Source of the DNA: Cryobacterium shii
Lineage (GTDB): Bacteria > Actinomycetota > Actinomycetes > Actinomycetales > Microbacteriaceae
Direction of reading: 5' to 3'
NCBI RefSeq assembly: GCF_004402595.1
Contig: NZ_SOFY01000074.1
Coordinates: 1-64,000 of the forward strand
DNA: 64,000 nt
In this document: one piece after another, positions 1 to 10,578 of the stretch
Numbering within the stretch: the first letter of the stretch is position 1
How the letters are laid out: each line of letters starts with the position of its first letter
Made by a program: the position numbers and the translations under genes
The notes under the pieces: model-generated
Databases searched by the model: none
What the model was told of the DNA's origin: nothing
The model's input: the letters and a program-made list of their open reading frames with translations, nothing else

Positions 1-147
1 GCCCGACCCCCGCCCCGCCGACGTCGCCCGCACCCGCGTCGCCCGGCCCCCGCCCCGCGTGCTGCGCCCCGCGTGCTGCGCCGTTACGCGGGTGGCACGC
101 CACGCGCGGAGCGGCGCACAACCCGCGCTCGCCCACCCGGGCCAGTG
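1..147. other. GC-rich non-coding stretch, no gene seen
   Basis: I see no convincing gene between the window edge and the start at 320. The first 147 bases are very C-rich and hold short reiterations, including two copies of CCCCGCGTGCTGCG near 53-81. The reading frames here have no ribosome binding site and no recognisable protein. The hairpin element at 148-211 is listed separately. Confidence 0.5.
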
Positions 148-211
148 AGAGTGCCCGTTCCGGTCGAGAGTGACCGCAGTACCGGGCACTCTCGACCGGA
201 ACGGGCACTCT
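148..211. repeat. Hairpin element, arm family E (perfect 25-bp inverted repeat)
   Basis: Positions 148-172 (AGAGTGCCCGTT...GAGAGTG) are the exact reverse complement of 187-211, around a 14-nt spacer at 173-186. A perfect 25-bp inverted repeat this long is far beyond chance. It lies about 110 bases upstream of the gene at 320 and is not followed by a T-tract, so it is not an ordinary intrinsic terminator. It resembles the other hairpin elements of the window in being intergenic, but its arms and loop are not related to theirs by eye. Confidence 0.85.
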
Positions 212-319
212 TGGGAAGCGGGAGGCGCGGCGGCGCAAGCGCGGCGGCGCGAGCGCGAAGGGGGTAAGCGGGAAGGGGCGGGACGAGGGGACGGGACGGC
301 CGGGCTCTACACTGGCGGG

Positions 320-1126
320 ATGGAAACCGAGACTTCGCACGCGGACGCCTCCGTCGGGGCGCCGGCCAGGCGGCGCGCGCTGGTGCGCCGGCCCGCACTC
401 AACCTGGCCGAGGGGCAGCTGACGCACATCGAGCGCAGCCCGATCGACCTGGCCTTGGCGGTCGAGCAGTGGCGCGGCTACCTGGCGGCGCTGGCCGACG
501 AGGGCTGGGACACAATCGAGGTCGAGCCGGCCCTGCACCTGCCGGACTCCGTCTTCATCGAGGACGCGGTCATCCTCTTCGGCAATCTCGCCGTCGTGGC
601 CAGCCCGGGCGCTCCGAGCCGCCGCGGCGAGACCGTGGCCGCGGAGACGGCCGTGCGCGCCCTCGGCCTGCCGGTGCACCGCCTCGAGCTGCCCGGAACC
701 CTCGACGGCGGCGACGTGCTCAAGGTCGGCCGCACCGTCTACGTGGGGCGCAGCCTGCGCACCAACGACGCGGGGATCGCGCAGCTGCGCGAGATCCTGG
801 CTCCGGCCGGCTACACGGTGCTCGCCGTGCCGGTCACGAAGGTGCTGCACCTGAAGACCGCGGTCACCGCGCTGCCGGACGGCACCGTGATCGGCTACCC
901 GCCGCTCGTCGACGACCCGAGCGTGTTCCCGAGCTTCCTGCCCGTTCCCGAGCCCGAGGGCACCGCCGTGGTCGTGCTCGACGACCACACCGTGCTCATG
1001 TCGAGCGCAGCGCCGCGCTCGGCCCAGCTGTTCGCCGCCCACGGCTACCGGGTGGTCACGGTCGACATCTCCGAGTTCGAGAAGCTCGAAGGCTGCGTCA
1101 CCTGCCTGAGCGTGCGGGTGCGCTGA
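320..1126 (+). CDS. ddaH: Dimethylarginine dimethylaminohydrolase family protein
   Basis: A 268-residue protein of the DDAH branch of the guanidine-modifying (amidinotransferase-fold) superfamily. Enzymes of this family hydrolyse Nw-methylated arginines to citrulline and methylamines. The visible signatures are FIED near residue 78, the LDGGDVLKVG segment near residue 130, a histidine in LHLKTA (about H177), and the C-terminal nucleophile region EGCVTCLSVRV with C262 as the probable catalytic cysteine. The family is usually 250-290 residues long. The ATG at 320 was chosen because the upstream extension runs through the inverted repeat at 148-211 and is not protein-like. The true substrate, methylarginine or another guanidino compound, cannot be read from the sequence. 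The stop codon lies in an 18-nt tandem repeat. Confidence 0.85.
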   Translation: METETSHADASVGAPARRRALVRRPALNLAEGQLTHIERSPIDLALAVEQWRGYLAALADEGWDTIEVEPALHLPDSVFIEDAVILFGNLAVVASPGAPSRRGETVAAETAVRALGLPVHRLELPGTLDGGDVLKVGRTVYVGRSLRTNDAGIAQLREILAPAGYTVLAVPVTKVLHLKTAVTALPDGTVIGYPPLVDDPSVFPSFLPVPEPEGTAVVVLDDHTVLMSSAAPRSAQLFAAHGYRVVTVDISEFEKLEGCVTCLSVRVR

Positions 1127-1176
1127 GCCTGCGGGGTGCCCTGAGCCTGCTGGGTTCGCTGAGCCTGCGGGTGCCC
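1123..1176. repeat. Three imperfect 18-nt tandem repeats over the ddaH stop codon
   Basis: Three consecutive 18-nt units start at 1123, 1141 and 1159, each beginning CTGAGCCTGC. The first contains the stop codon of the preceding gene, so each later unit supplies a further in-frame TGA. A comparable 16-nt array overlaps the stop codon near 18178. Slipped-strand duplication is the simplest origin. Confidence 0.75.
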
Positions 1177-1223
1177 CGAGCGGGCGGCACGGTGTCCCGC
1201 CCCGTCGAATCCCGAATTAGGTC

Positions 1224-1252
1224 TTGCGCGGGGCGACCAGGGAACATATCCT
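1224..1252 (+). promoter_or_regulatory. Candidate promoter for leader peptide and ABC exporter
   Basis: TTGCGC at 1224-1229 and TATCCT at 1247-1252 are separated by 17 bases and fit a housekeeping sigma promoter. They lie about 60 bases upstream of the leader ORF at 1310. The call rests on motif match only. Confidence 0.4.
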
Positions 1253-1309
1253 GAAAGGCTGCCTGATCAGGGGGGCACAGTTCAGACACGACGCGCTCAG
1301 GAGGCCGAC

Positions 1310-1399
1310 ATGACCAAGACAGCACCGTTCACGCTCGCAACGTTTGCGAACGACGGCGCCCGCATTGGCGCATCCGCCCCGTTCCGTCGCACCGCCTAG
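1310..1399 (+). CDS. Putative 29-residue leader peptide upstream of ABC exporter
   Basis: An ATG at 1310 is preceded by a strong Shine-Dalgarno AGGAGG at 1299-1304 with 5-base spacing. It opens a 29-codon frame ([16 protein letters not shown]...) that ends in TAG at 1397-1399. It is the only well-placed ribosome binding site between the candidate promoter at 1224 and the GTG start at 1609. Heterodimeric exporters such as BmrCD of Bacillus are known to be controlled by a translated leader ORF, so an attenuating uORF is a reasonable inference. The peptide has no recognisable domain. It could also be a small free-standing protein or a chance frame. Confidence 0.5.
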   Translation: MTKTAPFTLATFANDGARIGASAPFRRTA

Positions 1400-1608
1400 C
1401 GCGCACCAGAACGCCGAGCACCGCCAACACCGGCCAACACCGGCCGACACCGAACACCGCCAGCCGCCCCACGGGCCGCAGGCCGGCAGTAACGCTGCCG
1501 CACCGGGAGGCTCCGGCCTCCCCCTCGCCGACTCGATCCCGTCTCGTCGGCATTCTGCGACGCCCCCCGGCGCCGTTCAGTTCTCCACGTACCGTTCAGG
1601 ACTCTTTC
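1400..1608 (+). other. Long structured leader between uORF and ABC exporter gene
   Basis: This 209-base interval precedes the GTG at 1609. It contains tandem CAACACCGGC units (1425-1434, 1435-1444, degenerate third at 1445-1454), a compact hairpin GGGAGGC-TCCG-GCCTCCC at 1505-1522, and a GCCGAC/GTCGGC inverted repeat at about 1526-1550. No T-tract follows the hairpin, so it is not a classic terminator. The length and secondary structure fit a regulated leader, but this is inference. Confidence 0.4.
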
Positions 1609-3465
1609 GTGACCACGCTCACAGACCACACCCATCCGCCCGATCCCGCGGCTGGCCCCGGCCCCGCGCGCCAGAACACTCTCCAGGTGATGCTGCGCCT
1701 GTACCCGTTCGCCCGTCCGGCGGTGCCGCGGCTCGCCCTCGGCATGCTCGCCGCCCTGCTCGCAGCCCTCGTCGCCCTCGCCATACCGCAGGTGCTGCAG
1801 CGCCTCGTCGACGGCACACTGTCCCGGCAGGAAGCCGGCCAGATCTGGCCGGCCGTGCTCCTCATCCTCGGCCTCGGCGTGATCGAGGCGGTGCTGATCG
1901 CGCTACGGCGCTGGTTCGTGCTCGGCCCCGGAACTCACATTGAGGCGAGAATGCGGAACGCGCTCTACGCGCGGCTGCAGGACCTGCCGGTCTCCTTCCA
2001 CGACAAGTGGCCGAGCGGGCAGCTGCTGTCCCGCATGGTCAGCGACCTGAACCTGATCCGCCGGTGGATCTCGTTCGGCCTTGTTCTCCTCGTGGTCAAC
2101 GTGGTGACGATCCTGATCGGCGCCGTCATCCTGGTCTCGATGAACTGGGTCCTCGGGGTCATCTTCCTCGTCTGCTCCGTGCCGCTCTGGGTGGTCGGCT
2201 ACCTGTTCGAGGGCAAGTATTCCGCCGTCGCCCGCCGAAGCCAGGACCAGGCCGGCGACCTCGCGACGGCCGTCGAGGAGTCGGTGCACGGCATCCGTGT
2301 GCTCAAGGCGTTCGGGCGCGGGAAATTCGCGCTGAAGAACTTCTCCGTGCAGGCCGAGAGCCTGCGTGGCACCGAAATCGAGAAGGCCCGCGCGATCGCC
2401 GGCATCTGGCTCTGGCTGCTGATGGTGCCCGACGTCGCCTTCGCCCTCTGCCTGGTGGCCGGCGTCTGGCTGGCGAGCCAGAATGAGCTGAGCGTGGGGT
2501 CACTGGTGGCCTTCTTCGCCACTGCGACGGTGCTGCGCTGGCCGGTCGAATCGATCGGCTTCCTACTGTCGATGACCTTCGACACCCGCACCGCGACCGA
2601 CCGGTTCTTCGACGTGCTCGACGCGCCGAACTCGATCACCGACCCGGAGCATCCGGTCACGATCGACCGGCCCCGCGGACGCCTCGCGTTCACGAACGTG
2701 CACTTCCGCTACCCGGATTCGCCCGCCCGCTTCCTCGACCTGCTCGACGGCGTCGACCTGGTGCTGGAACCGGGGGAGACCATGGCCCTGGTGGGTCTGA
2801 CCGGCTGCGGCAAGTCCACCCTGACGGCGCTCACCACCCGCCTCTACGACGTGACCGAGGGCGCGGTGACCCTCGACGGCGTCGACGTGCGCGACCTCGG
2901 CCGCGAGGAACTGCGGCGCCACCTGTCGATGGCGTTCGAGGATGCGACGCTGTTCTCGGCATCCGTGCGCGATAACGTGCTGCTCGGCCGGCCCGAGTGG
3001 TCCGAACGCTCGATTGAAGCGGATGCCGCGCTCGAGCAGGCCCTGCAGGTCGCCCAGGCGGGTTTCGCCCACGACCTCCCGCAGGGCGTCGATACGCTCG
3101 TCGGCGAGGAGGGGATGAGCCTCTCCGGCGGCCAGCGGCAGCGGATCGCGCTCGCCCGGGCCGTGGCGGCACGGCCCGCAGTGCTCGTGCTCGACGACCC
3201 CCTGTCTGCGCTGGACGTGGACACGGAGGCCCTCGTCGAAGCCGCCCTGCGCGAGGTGCTGTCCTCCACCACGGCGCTGATCGTGGCGCACCGGCCGTCG
3301 ACGGTGATGCTGGCCGACCGGGTGGCCCTGCTCGAGAACGGGCGCATCACGGCGGTGGGCCGGCACTCCGACCTGCTCCGCGAGAGCGAACACTACAAGT
3401 TCGTGATCTCGAGCCTGGAAGACGAAGAGCGACGAGAGTCACTGCGAGAGGAGGTGGCACGATGA
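1609..3465 (+). CDS. Heterodimeric ABC exporter, subunit with degenerate ATP site
   Basis: A 618-residue half-transporter with an N-terminal six-helix ABC_membrane domain (about residues 30-330) and a C-terminal nucleotide-binding domain. Walker A (GLTGCGKST) starts near residue 396 and the signature LSGGQ is at 505-509. Walker B ends LVLDD, so D530 replaces the usual catalytic glutamate. The H-loop is LIVAHR. This asymmetry is typical of heterodimeric multidrug exporters of the BmrC/BmrD and TM287/288 type. The GTG at 1609 has AGGA about 8 bases upstream. It overlaps the next gene by 4 bases (ATGA), so the two products are surely co-translated partners. Likely role is export of a drug or lipid at the plasma membrane; the substrate is unknown. 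Confidence 0.9.
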   Translation: MTTLTDHTHPPDPAAGPGPARQNTLQVMLRLYPFARPAVPRLALGMLAALLAALVALAIPQVLQRLVDGTLSRQEAGQIWPAVLLILGLGVIEAVLIALRRWFVLGPGTHIEARMRNALYARLQDLPVSFHDKWPSGQLLSRMVSDLNLIRRWISFGLVLLVVNVVTILIGAVILVSMNWVLGVIFLVCSVPLWVVGYLFEGKYSAVARRSQDQAGDLATAVEESVHGIRVLKAFGRGKFALKNFSVQAESLRGTEIEKARAIAGIWLWLLMVPDVAFALCLVAGVWLASQNELSVGSLVAFFATATVLRWPVESIGFLLSMTFDTRTATDRFFDVLDAPNSITDPEHPVTIDRPRGRLAFTNVHFRYPDSPARFLDLLDGVDLVLEPGETMALVGLTGCGKSTLTALTTRLYDVTEGAVTLDGVDVRDLGREELRRHLSMAFEDATLFSASVRDNVLLGRPEWSERSIEADAALEQALQVAQAGFAHDLPQGVDTLVGEEGMSLSGGQRQRIALARAVAARPAVLVLDDPLSALDVDTEALVEAALREVLSSTTALIVAHRPSTVMLADRVALLENGRITAVGRHSDLLRESEHYKFVISSLEDEERRESLREEVAR

Positions 3466-5267
3466 GTGTCACCGGAGTCGAAGGAGAAGACCGCAGCACC
3501 TTCACCGCCGCGGAGAGCAAGCAGATCCGGACCCGGTCGCTGCGGCTGCTCGGGTCGCTGCTGAGCCCCGTGCGCTGGCCGGTGATCGCGGCGATGCTGA
3601 TCGTGGTCGCCTCCACGGCCGCGCAGGTGGCCGGGCCGGCCCTGATCGCGTACGGGATCGACCTGGGTCTGCCCGCGCTGATGGAACAGGACTGGGTGCC
3701 GCTCGCCGCGACCGGGGTGCTCTACCTCGGCACGGGCGTCCTCGGTGCCCTGCTGATCGCCTGGTACACGATCATGTCGGCGCGGATCAGCCAGGCCGTG
3801 CTGATCGACCTGCGCAAACGGGTGTTCCTGCACACGCAGCGGCTGAGCCTCGAATTCCACGAGTCCTACACCTCGGGCCGCATCATCTCCCGCCAGACCA
3901 GCGACCTCGACGCGATCCGCGAGCTGCTGGACTCGGGCATCAACCAGCTCGTGCAGGGCCTGCTCTACATGGTGTTCACCGGGATCGCCCTGTTCGCGCT
4001 CGACGGCACCAGCGGCCTCGTACTGCTCGGCGCGCTGGTGCCCCTGCTGGCGCTCACGCGCTGGTTCCAGCTGCGCTCGCAGACGCTGTTCCGGCAGTCC
4101 CGGGTGGCCTCGGCGAGCCTGATCGTGCGGTTCGTGGAGACCATGACCGGCATCCGTGCGGTCAAGGCCTTCCGGGCGGAGAAGCGCAACGAGGCCGTGT
4201 TCGGCGAACTCGTCGAGGACTACCGCAAGGTCAACGGGCGGGTGATCCAGCTGTTCGGCATCTTCGACCCCGGCCTGGTCCTGATCGGCAACGTGGCCGT
4301 CGCGGTCGTGCTCCTGGTCGGCGGGTTCCGCGTCGTCGACGGGCAGCTCGCCATCGGCGCGCTCCTCGCGGCGCTGCTGTACACCCGGCGATTCTTCGAC
4401 CCGATGGAGGAGATGGCGATGTTCTACAACTCCTACCAGGCGGCCCAGGCTGCGCTCGAAAAGATCTCCGGGGTGCTCGAGGAACACCCCGGTGTGCCCG
4501 ACCCGGCCACGCCGGTCGACCTCTGGGCGGCGAAGGGCGCGGTCTCGTTCGAGGGTGTGCAGTTCGAGTACCAGAGCGACCGCGTCATCCTGCCCCGCTT
4601 CGACCTGGCCATCCCGGCGGGGGAGACCATCGCCCTGGTGGGCTCGACCGGGGCCGGCAAGTCGACCCTGGCCAAGCTGATGGCCCGCTTCTACGACCCG
4701 ACCGAGGGCCGGGTCGCCCTCGACAGCGTCGACCTGCGCGACCTGCACCCCAAGGACCTGCGCCGGGCGATCGTCATGGTCACCCAGGAGGCCTACCTGT
4801 TCAGCGGGTCGGTCGCCGACAACATCTCGATCGGCAAGCCGGATGCCACGCCGGCCGAGATCGTGGCGGCAGCTCGGGCGGTCGGGGCGCACGAGTTCAT
4901 CGAGGGACTGCCCAACGGGTACGACACCGACGTGAACAAGCGCGGCGGGCGTGTGTCCGCCGGGCAGCGTCAGCTGATCTCGTTCGCGCGGGCGTTCCTG
5001 GCCGACCCGGCCGTGCTCATCCTCGACGAGGCCACCTCGAGCCTGGACATCCCGAGCGAGCGACTGGTGCAGCAGGCGCTGCAGACGCTCCTGTCAGACC
5101 GCACGGCCGTGATCATCGCCCACCGCCTGTCGACGGTGGCGATCGCGGACCGGGTGCTCGTGATGGAGCACGGGCGCATCGTGGAGGACGGCACCCCCGC
5201 CGACCTGATCTCCGGCACCGGGCGGTTCGCGCAACTGCACGCCGCGTGGCGGGAGTCGCTGGTCTAG
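3462..5267 (+). CDS. Heterodimeric ABC exporter, subunit with canonical ATP site
   Basis: A 601-residue half-transporter with an N-terminal membrane domain of six helices and a C-terminal ABC domain. Walker A (GSTGAGKST) starts near residue 394. The signature is VSAGQ at 498-502 instead of LSGGQ. Walker B ends LILDE with the catalytic E523, followed by ATSSLD; the H-loop is IIAHR. The altered signature would pair with the altered Walker B of the upstream subunit in one composite site, leaving the other site fully canonical. That is the expected complementary pattern of an asymmetric exporter. The start overlaps the upstream stop by 4 bases. Confidence 0.9.
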   Translation: MSVTGVEGEDRSTFTAAESKQIRTRSLRLLGSLLSPVRWPVIAAMLIVVASTAAQVAGPALIAYGIDLGLPALMEQDWVPLAATGVLYLGTGVLGALLIAWYTIMSARISQAVLIDLRKRVFLHTQRLSLEFHESYTSGRIISRQTSDLDAIRELLDSGINQLVQGLLYMVFTGIALFALDGTSGLVLLGALVPLLALTRWFQLRSQTLFRQSRVASASLIVRFVETMTGIRAVKAFRAEKRNEAVFGELVEDYRKVNGRVIQLFGIFDPGLVLIGNVAVAVVLLVGGFRVVDGQLAIGALLAALLYTRRFFDPMEEMAMFYNSYQAAQAALEKISGVLEEHPGVPDPATPVDLWAAKGAVSFEGVQFEYQSDRVILPRFDLAIPAGETIALVGSTGAGKSTLAKLMARFYDPTEGRVALDSVDLRDLHPKDLRRAIVMVTQEAYLFSGSVADNISIGKPDATPAEIVAAARAVGAHEFIEGLPNGYDTDVNKRGGRVSAGQRQLISFARAFLADPAVLILDEATSSLDIPSERLVQQALQTLLSDRTAVIIAHRLSTVAIADRVLVMEHGRIVEDGTPADLISGTGRFAQLHAAWRESLV

Positions 5268-5424
5268 AGACGGGCTGCGGCGCCCGCCCGCGGCGCCCGC
5301 CCGCCAAGCCCGCTCGCCGAGCCCGCTCGCGGCGCAGGTTCGAGTCGCGGGCGCAGGGTAGAACCTGCGCCCGCGCGCACAGGGTGCGCCACGACGGATG
5401 CGCGGTGCGGGTCGCCGGGACGGG

Positions 5425-5778
5425 CTAGCCCGGCCGCGGGCCCAGCGGCTCGCGGGGTGAAGGAGCCGTCGGCGCGGCCGGCGGCTCCTTCAGATCGACG
5501 AAGATCGTGTGCGTCGGCGTGGGGCCGGTGTTCCGCCCGGAATGGTGCTGCCCGGGCAGCCACCGCGCGACCCCGGCGGGAATGTCGACGTCGACCTCCC
5601 GGCCGTCCGACTCCAGGTGCCGGGAGAACGCGCTCAGCGTGATCATCACTGAGTCCGGGTGCGCGTGCGGAGTCGTCTGGTCTCCGGGGGCGTCGAGGTA
5701 CTCGAGCACGCGCACGCGCTCGTTCTCCAGGATCACCCGGTAGAGACCGGGATTGGTGGCCGCCGGGTCGTTCGTCAT
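5425..5778 (-). CDS. Small cupin-domain protein, tandem copy 1
   Basis: A 117-residue single-domain cupin. The metal-site-like motif is PHAHPDSVMITL, followed by the strand ARWLPGQHHSGRNTG, with paired histidines in both cupin motifs. Cupins of this size bind a metal or small ligand, or act as simple isomerases or dioxygenases; the substrate is not readable. It is 53 bases downstream of a paralogue on the same strand with clear identity throughout (for example PGLYRV and LDAPGDQT in both), so the pair arose by tandem duplication. Start MTNDPAATNPG at 5778. Confidence 0.75.
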   Translation of the reverse strand: MTNDPAATNPGLYRVILENERVRVLEYLDAPGDQTTPHAHPDSVMITLSAFSRHLESDGREVDVDIPAGVARWLPGQHHSGRNTGPTPTHTIFVDLKEPPAAPTAPSPREPLGPRPG

Positions 5779-5830
5779 AGCCGCAGGTTAGTCCCGCGCG
5801 ACGGGAAGGGAACCCGCAGGAGGAGCGGCG

Positions 5831-6274
5831 CTAGGCGAATCCCCACGCCTTCTCTTCGTCGCTCGAGGCGTCGGAGAGCGGTGTGCCGGTCAGGGGACGG
5901 GGGGCCAGCGGGCGGGCGGCCGGGCCGAGCGGTTGGTGGCCGGGCTCCGGCGGCGTGACGGGGGCCTGTTTGAGCTCCACGAAGATCGCGTGCGTGGGCG
6001 TGGAACCGATGTTCAGGCCGGTGTGTTCCTGGGCCGGGAGCCACCGTGTCTCGCCGGCGGGCAGCTCGACGTCGATCTCGCGGCCCTCCGACGACAGCCG
6101 CCGGGAATAGGAGCTGAGGGTGATCATCACGCTGTCGGGATGCACGTGAGGATGGGTCTGGTCGCCGGGGGCGTCCAGGAACTCGAGCACGCGCACGCGG
6201 TCGTTTTCGAGCAGAACCCGGTAGAGGCCCGGGTCGGAGGCAAGGGGGTCAGTGGAGGTCGATTCGCTGGGCAT
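5831..6274 (-). CDS. Small cupin-domain protein, tandem copy 2
   Basis: A 147-residue cupin paralogous to the product of 5425-5778. Shared segments include PGLYRVLLENDRVRVLEFLD and HPDSVMITL, and the cupin histidines are HPHVHPD and QEHTG. It carries an additional proline-rich C-terminal tail of about 30 residues. The start at 6274 (MPSESTSTDPLASDPG) was chosen by alignment with the paralogue; an ATG at 6289 is also possible and neither has a strong Shine-Dalgarno. Function is unknown beyond the fold. Confidence 0.7.
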   Translation of the reverse strand: MPSESTSTDPLASDPGLYRVLLENDRVRVLEFLDAPGDQTHPHVHPDSVMITLSSYSRRLSSEGREIDVELPAGETRWLPAQEHTGLNIGSTPTHAIFVELKQAPVTPPEPGHQPLGPAARPLAPRPLTGTPLSDASSDEEKAWGFA

Positions 6275-6337
6275 GAGGAACGGTAACATCCCTGACCCAG
6301 CCCGAACAAGGGGTTGCGGGTGACCGGAATCCAACCT

Positions 6338-6652
6338 TCAGCCGTGGCTCCACCGCGCCGCCGGGTAGTCGATCCGGTAGCTCTCCGGCAGGTCGCGAAG
6401 TGGTGTGCCCTCGTCCCGGTAATGCGGGAGCGCGCGGTCCTCGTGCCCGGCCGGCGGGTGGCCGCCGGAGCGGATCACCCGCCACCAGGGCAGGTCTGTG
6501 CCGTACCGCGCCATGATCTGGCCGACGGCGCGGGCGCCGCGGGAGCCGAGCACGGCGGCGACGTCGCCGTACGTCATCACCCGCCCGGGCGGAATCGAAG
6601 CGACGATGGAGCACACATGCTCGACGAACTCGTCACCCGATGGTGCAGCCAC
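6338..6652 (-). CDS. Alkyltransferase-like (ATL) DNA repair protein
   Basis: A 104-residue protein of the MGMT DNA-binding-domain family. The N-terminal half shows the conserved PPGRVMTYGDVAAVLG and GARAVGQIM helix-turn-helix region. The O6-alkylguanine transferase active-site motif PCHRV is replaced by PWWRV (residues 55-59), so the acceptor cysteine is a tryptophan (W56). That replacement defines ATL proteins, which bind O6-alkylguanine lesions and channel them to nucleotide excision repair without removing the alkyl group. Transcribed with the upstream GNAT gene, 12 bases away. The start lies just after that gene's stop. Confidence 0.88.
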   Translation of the reverse strand: MAAPSGDEFVEHVCSIVASIPPGRVMTYGDVAAVLGSRGARAVGQIMARYGTDLPWWRVIRSGGHPPAGHEDRALPHYRDEGTPLRDLPESYRIDYPAARWSHG

Positions 6653-6664
6653 GTCGGCCCTGGA

Positions 6665-7117
6665 CTACAGCTGCATCGCGCCGATGACCTCGCCGTAGAC
6701 CGTCTCACCGACATTCGTGAACCCGATCCGGTGGAAGAACGTCTCCGGGCCGCCCTCGCCCGGCTCCCAGATCACCGTGATGCGCTTGAAGCCCCGCTTG
6801 CGGGCCTCCTCAGCCAGCGCGTCGGCGGCGAACTTGCCCACCCCGCGGCCCTGCGCATTCGCGTCGACGTTGATGCGCCAGAGGCAGGCCCGGAACTCCT
6901 CGTGCTCGGAATCGGGGTCGAAGTTGCCGTGGATGAACCCGGCGACCTCACCGTCCAGGAGCACGACCCGCTGCCAGGCGGTGGCCGGATTGATAACGGA
7001 TGCCGCGACCGCGTAGGAGACCGGAGCGATGAATTGTTCCTGGCCCGGCTTCAGGCTCAGGTTGTTGGCCGCAACGATGTTGCGTGCGGACAGTTCTTCC
7101 AGTCGTAGTTCACCCAT
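6665..7117 (-). CDS. GNAT family N-acetyltransferase
   Basis: A 150-residue acetyltransferase. The acetyl-CoA-binding motif is RINVDANAQGRGVGKFA (residues about 80-96), followed by the helix ADALAEEARKRGFK and the late strand FFHRIGFTNVGE, the standard GNAT order. The overall pattern resembles polyamine/diamine acetyltransferases of the SpeG/BltD type, but the substrate cannot be assigned with confidence. It is the first gene of a short minus-strand unit with the ATL gene downstream. Confidence 0.8.
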   Translation of the reverse strand: MGELRLEELSARNIVAANNLSLKPGQEQFIAPVSYAVAASVINPATAWQRVVLLDGEVAGFIHGNFDPDSEHEEFRACLWRINVDANAQGRGVGKFAADALAEEARKRGFKRITVIWEPGEGGPETFFHRIGFTNVGETVYGEVIGAMQL

Positions 7118-7209
7118 GAGAACAGGCTAACCTGCGGCAGACGAGGTGAGGTAGTCGGGTTTTCGGCCGAGCATCGGCGGCCGCTGCCGGGCAGGGCCGG
7201 ACCGAAAAC

Positions 7210-7227
7210 TATCTCGATGTCAAGATA
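7210..7227. promoter_or_regulatory. Palindromic operator in the icd promoter region
   Basis: TATCTCGATGTCAAGATA is an 18-bp imperfect palindrome with 7 of 9 half-site positions matching. It overlaps a GATAAT -10-like hexamer at 7224-7229 and a plausible -35 near 7201-7206, so a bound protein would block this promoter. The shape fits operators of MarR-like dimeric repressors, but the regulator is not identifiable here. It lies 65 bases before the icd start and about 90 bases upstream of the divergent GNAT gene. Confidence 0.45.
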
Positions 7228-7291
7228 ATTGAACCCCTCGACTAGGATTGACGTGGCCATTAGGCCCCCGCAAAAGTCTGAGGAGATTTCA

Positions 7292-8506
7292 TTGGCGAAG
7301 ATCAAGGTTGAAGGCACTGTCGTCGAGCTCGACGGAGATGAGATGACCCGCATCATCTGGCATGCGATCAAGGAAACCTTGATCCACCCGTACCTCGATA
7401 TCGACCTCGAATATTACGACCTGTCGATCCAGAAGCGCGACGAGACCGACGACCAGATCACGATCGACTCGGCCCACGCCATCCAGAAGCACGGCGTCGG
7501 CGTCAAATGCGCGACCATCACCCCCGATGAGGCCCGGGTCGAGGAATTCGGCCTCAAGAAGATGTGGGCGTCGCCCAACGGCACCATCCGCAACATTCTC
7601 GGCGGCACGATCTTCCGTGAGCCGATCATCATCTCGAACATCCCGCGTCTCGTGCCGGGCTGGAACAAGCCCATCATCATCGGCCGCCACGCGTTCGGCG
7701 ACCAGTACAAGGCGACGAACTTCCGGTTCGAGGGCGAAGGCACGCTCAGCATGACCTTCACCCCGAAGGATGGCGGCGAGCCCCAGTCATTCGAGGTCTT
7801 CCAGGCGCCCGGCAGCGGCGTCGCGATGGGAATGTACAACCTCGACAACTCCATCCGCGACTTCGCCCGTGCCTCGCTCAACTACGGCCTCGAGCGCAAG
7901 TACCCGGTCTACCTGTCGACCAAGAACACGATTCTCAAGGCGTACGACGGCCGTTTCAAGGACATCTTCCAGGAGATCTTCGACGCCGACTTCAAGGCCC
8001 GCTACGACGCGGCCGGCCTGACCTACGAGCACCGCCTGATCGACGACATGGTCGCCTCGGCCATGAAGTGGGAGGGCGGCTACGTCTGGGCCTGCAAGAA
8101 CTACGACGGCGACGTGCAGTCCGACACCGTTGCCCAGGGCTTCGGCTCGCTGGGCCTGATGACCAGCGTGCTCTCCACCCCCGACGGCAAGGTCGTCGAG
8201 GCCGAGGCCGCGCACGGCACCGTGACGCGCCACTACCGTCAGCACCAGCAGGGCAAGCCCACCTCGACCAACCCGATCGCGTCGATCTACGCCTGGACCC
8301 GGGGCCTCTCGCACCGCGCCAAGCTGGACGGCAACCCGGCGCTTGCCGAATTCGCGAACACGCTCGAAGACGTGGTGATCAAGACCGTCGAGAGCGGCAA
8401 GATGACCAAGGACCTCGCCCTGCTCGTGGGCCCGGAACAGGGTTTCCAGACGACCGAGGAATTCCTCGCGGCCATCGCCGAGAACCTGCAGACGCGCCTG
8501 GCGTAA
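7292..8506 (+). CDS. icd: NADP-dependent isocitrate dehydrogenase
   Basis: A 404-residue enzyme of the dimeric, eukaryote-like NADP-IDH subfamily. It oxidatively decarboxylates isocitrate to 2-oxoglutarate with NADPH formation in the citric acid cycle. Diagnostic stretches are [49 protein letters not shown], the metal-site region [12 protein letters not shown] and the NADP-site region [13 protein letters not shown] chose the TTG at 7292 because GAGGAG lies at 7280-7285 with 6-base spacing and the product then begins [10 protein letters not shown], as in homologues; the in-frame ATG at 7229 sits next to the operator and would add an unrelated extension. A terminator follows at 8522. Confidence 0.93.
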   Translation: MAKIKVEGTVVELDGDEMTRIIWHAIKETLIHPYLDIDLEYYDLSIQKRDETDDQITIDSAHAIQKHGVGVKCATITPDEARVEEFGLKKMWASPNGTIRNILGGTIFREPIIISNIPRLVPGWNKPIIIGRHAFGDQYKATNFRFEGEGTLSMTFTPKDGGEPQSFEVFQAPGSGVAMGMYNLDNSIRDFARASLNYGLERKYPVYLSTKNTILKAYDGRFKDIFQEIFDADFKARYDAAGLTYEHRLIDDMVASAMKWEGGYVWACKNYDGDVQSDTVAQGFGSLGLMTSVLSTPDGKVVEAEAAHGTVTRHYRQHQQGKPTSTNPIASIYAWTRGLSHRAKLDGNPALAEFANTLEDVVIKTVESGKMTKDLALLVGPEQGFQTTEEFLAAIAENLQTRLA

Positions 8507-8521
8507 TTCGCCCGCGGCTTC

Positions 8522-8563
8522 GACGGCGGCAGCCCCTCCCTTTCGGGTGGGGCTGTCGCCGTC
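8522..8563 (+). terminator. Intrinsic terminator after icd
   Basis: GACGGCGGCAGCCCC (8522-8536) and GGGGCTGTCGCCGTC (8549-8563) form a 15-bp stem with one G-U pair and a 12-nt loop, followed by TTGCATG. It sits 16 bases after the icd stop. Confidence 0.75.
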
Positions 8564-8631
8564 TTGCATGCTCCGCCGGGTGTCAGGGGAGCCTTTCCTT
8601 GCTGGCGAAGCCCGCCGACCGAGACCATAAT

Positions 8632-10569
<1,938 letters not shown>

Positions 10570-10578
10570 GCCCGTGTG

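Noticed and set aside
170-319. N-terminal extension of DDAH to position 170
   Set aside because: The extension reads through the second arm of the inverted repeat and low-complexity DNA; the ATG at 320 gives a family-length protein.
5268-5424. Small gene between the ABC exporter and the first cupin
   Set aside because: The 157 bases hold only GC-rich sequence and short frames without a start signal; no support seen.
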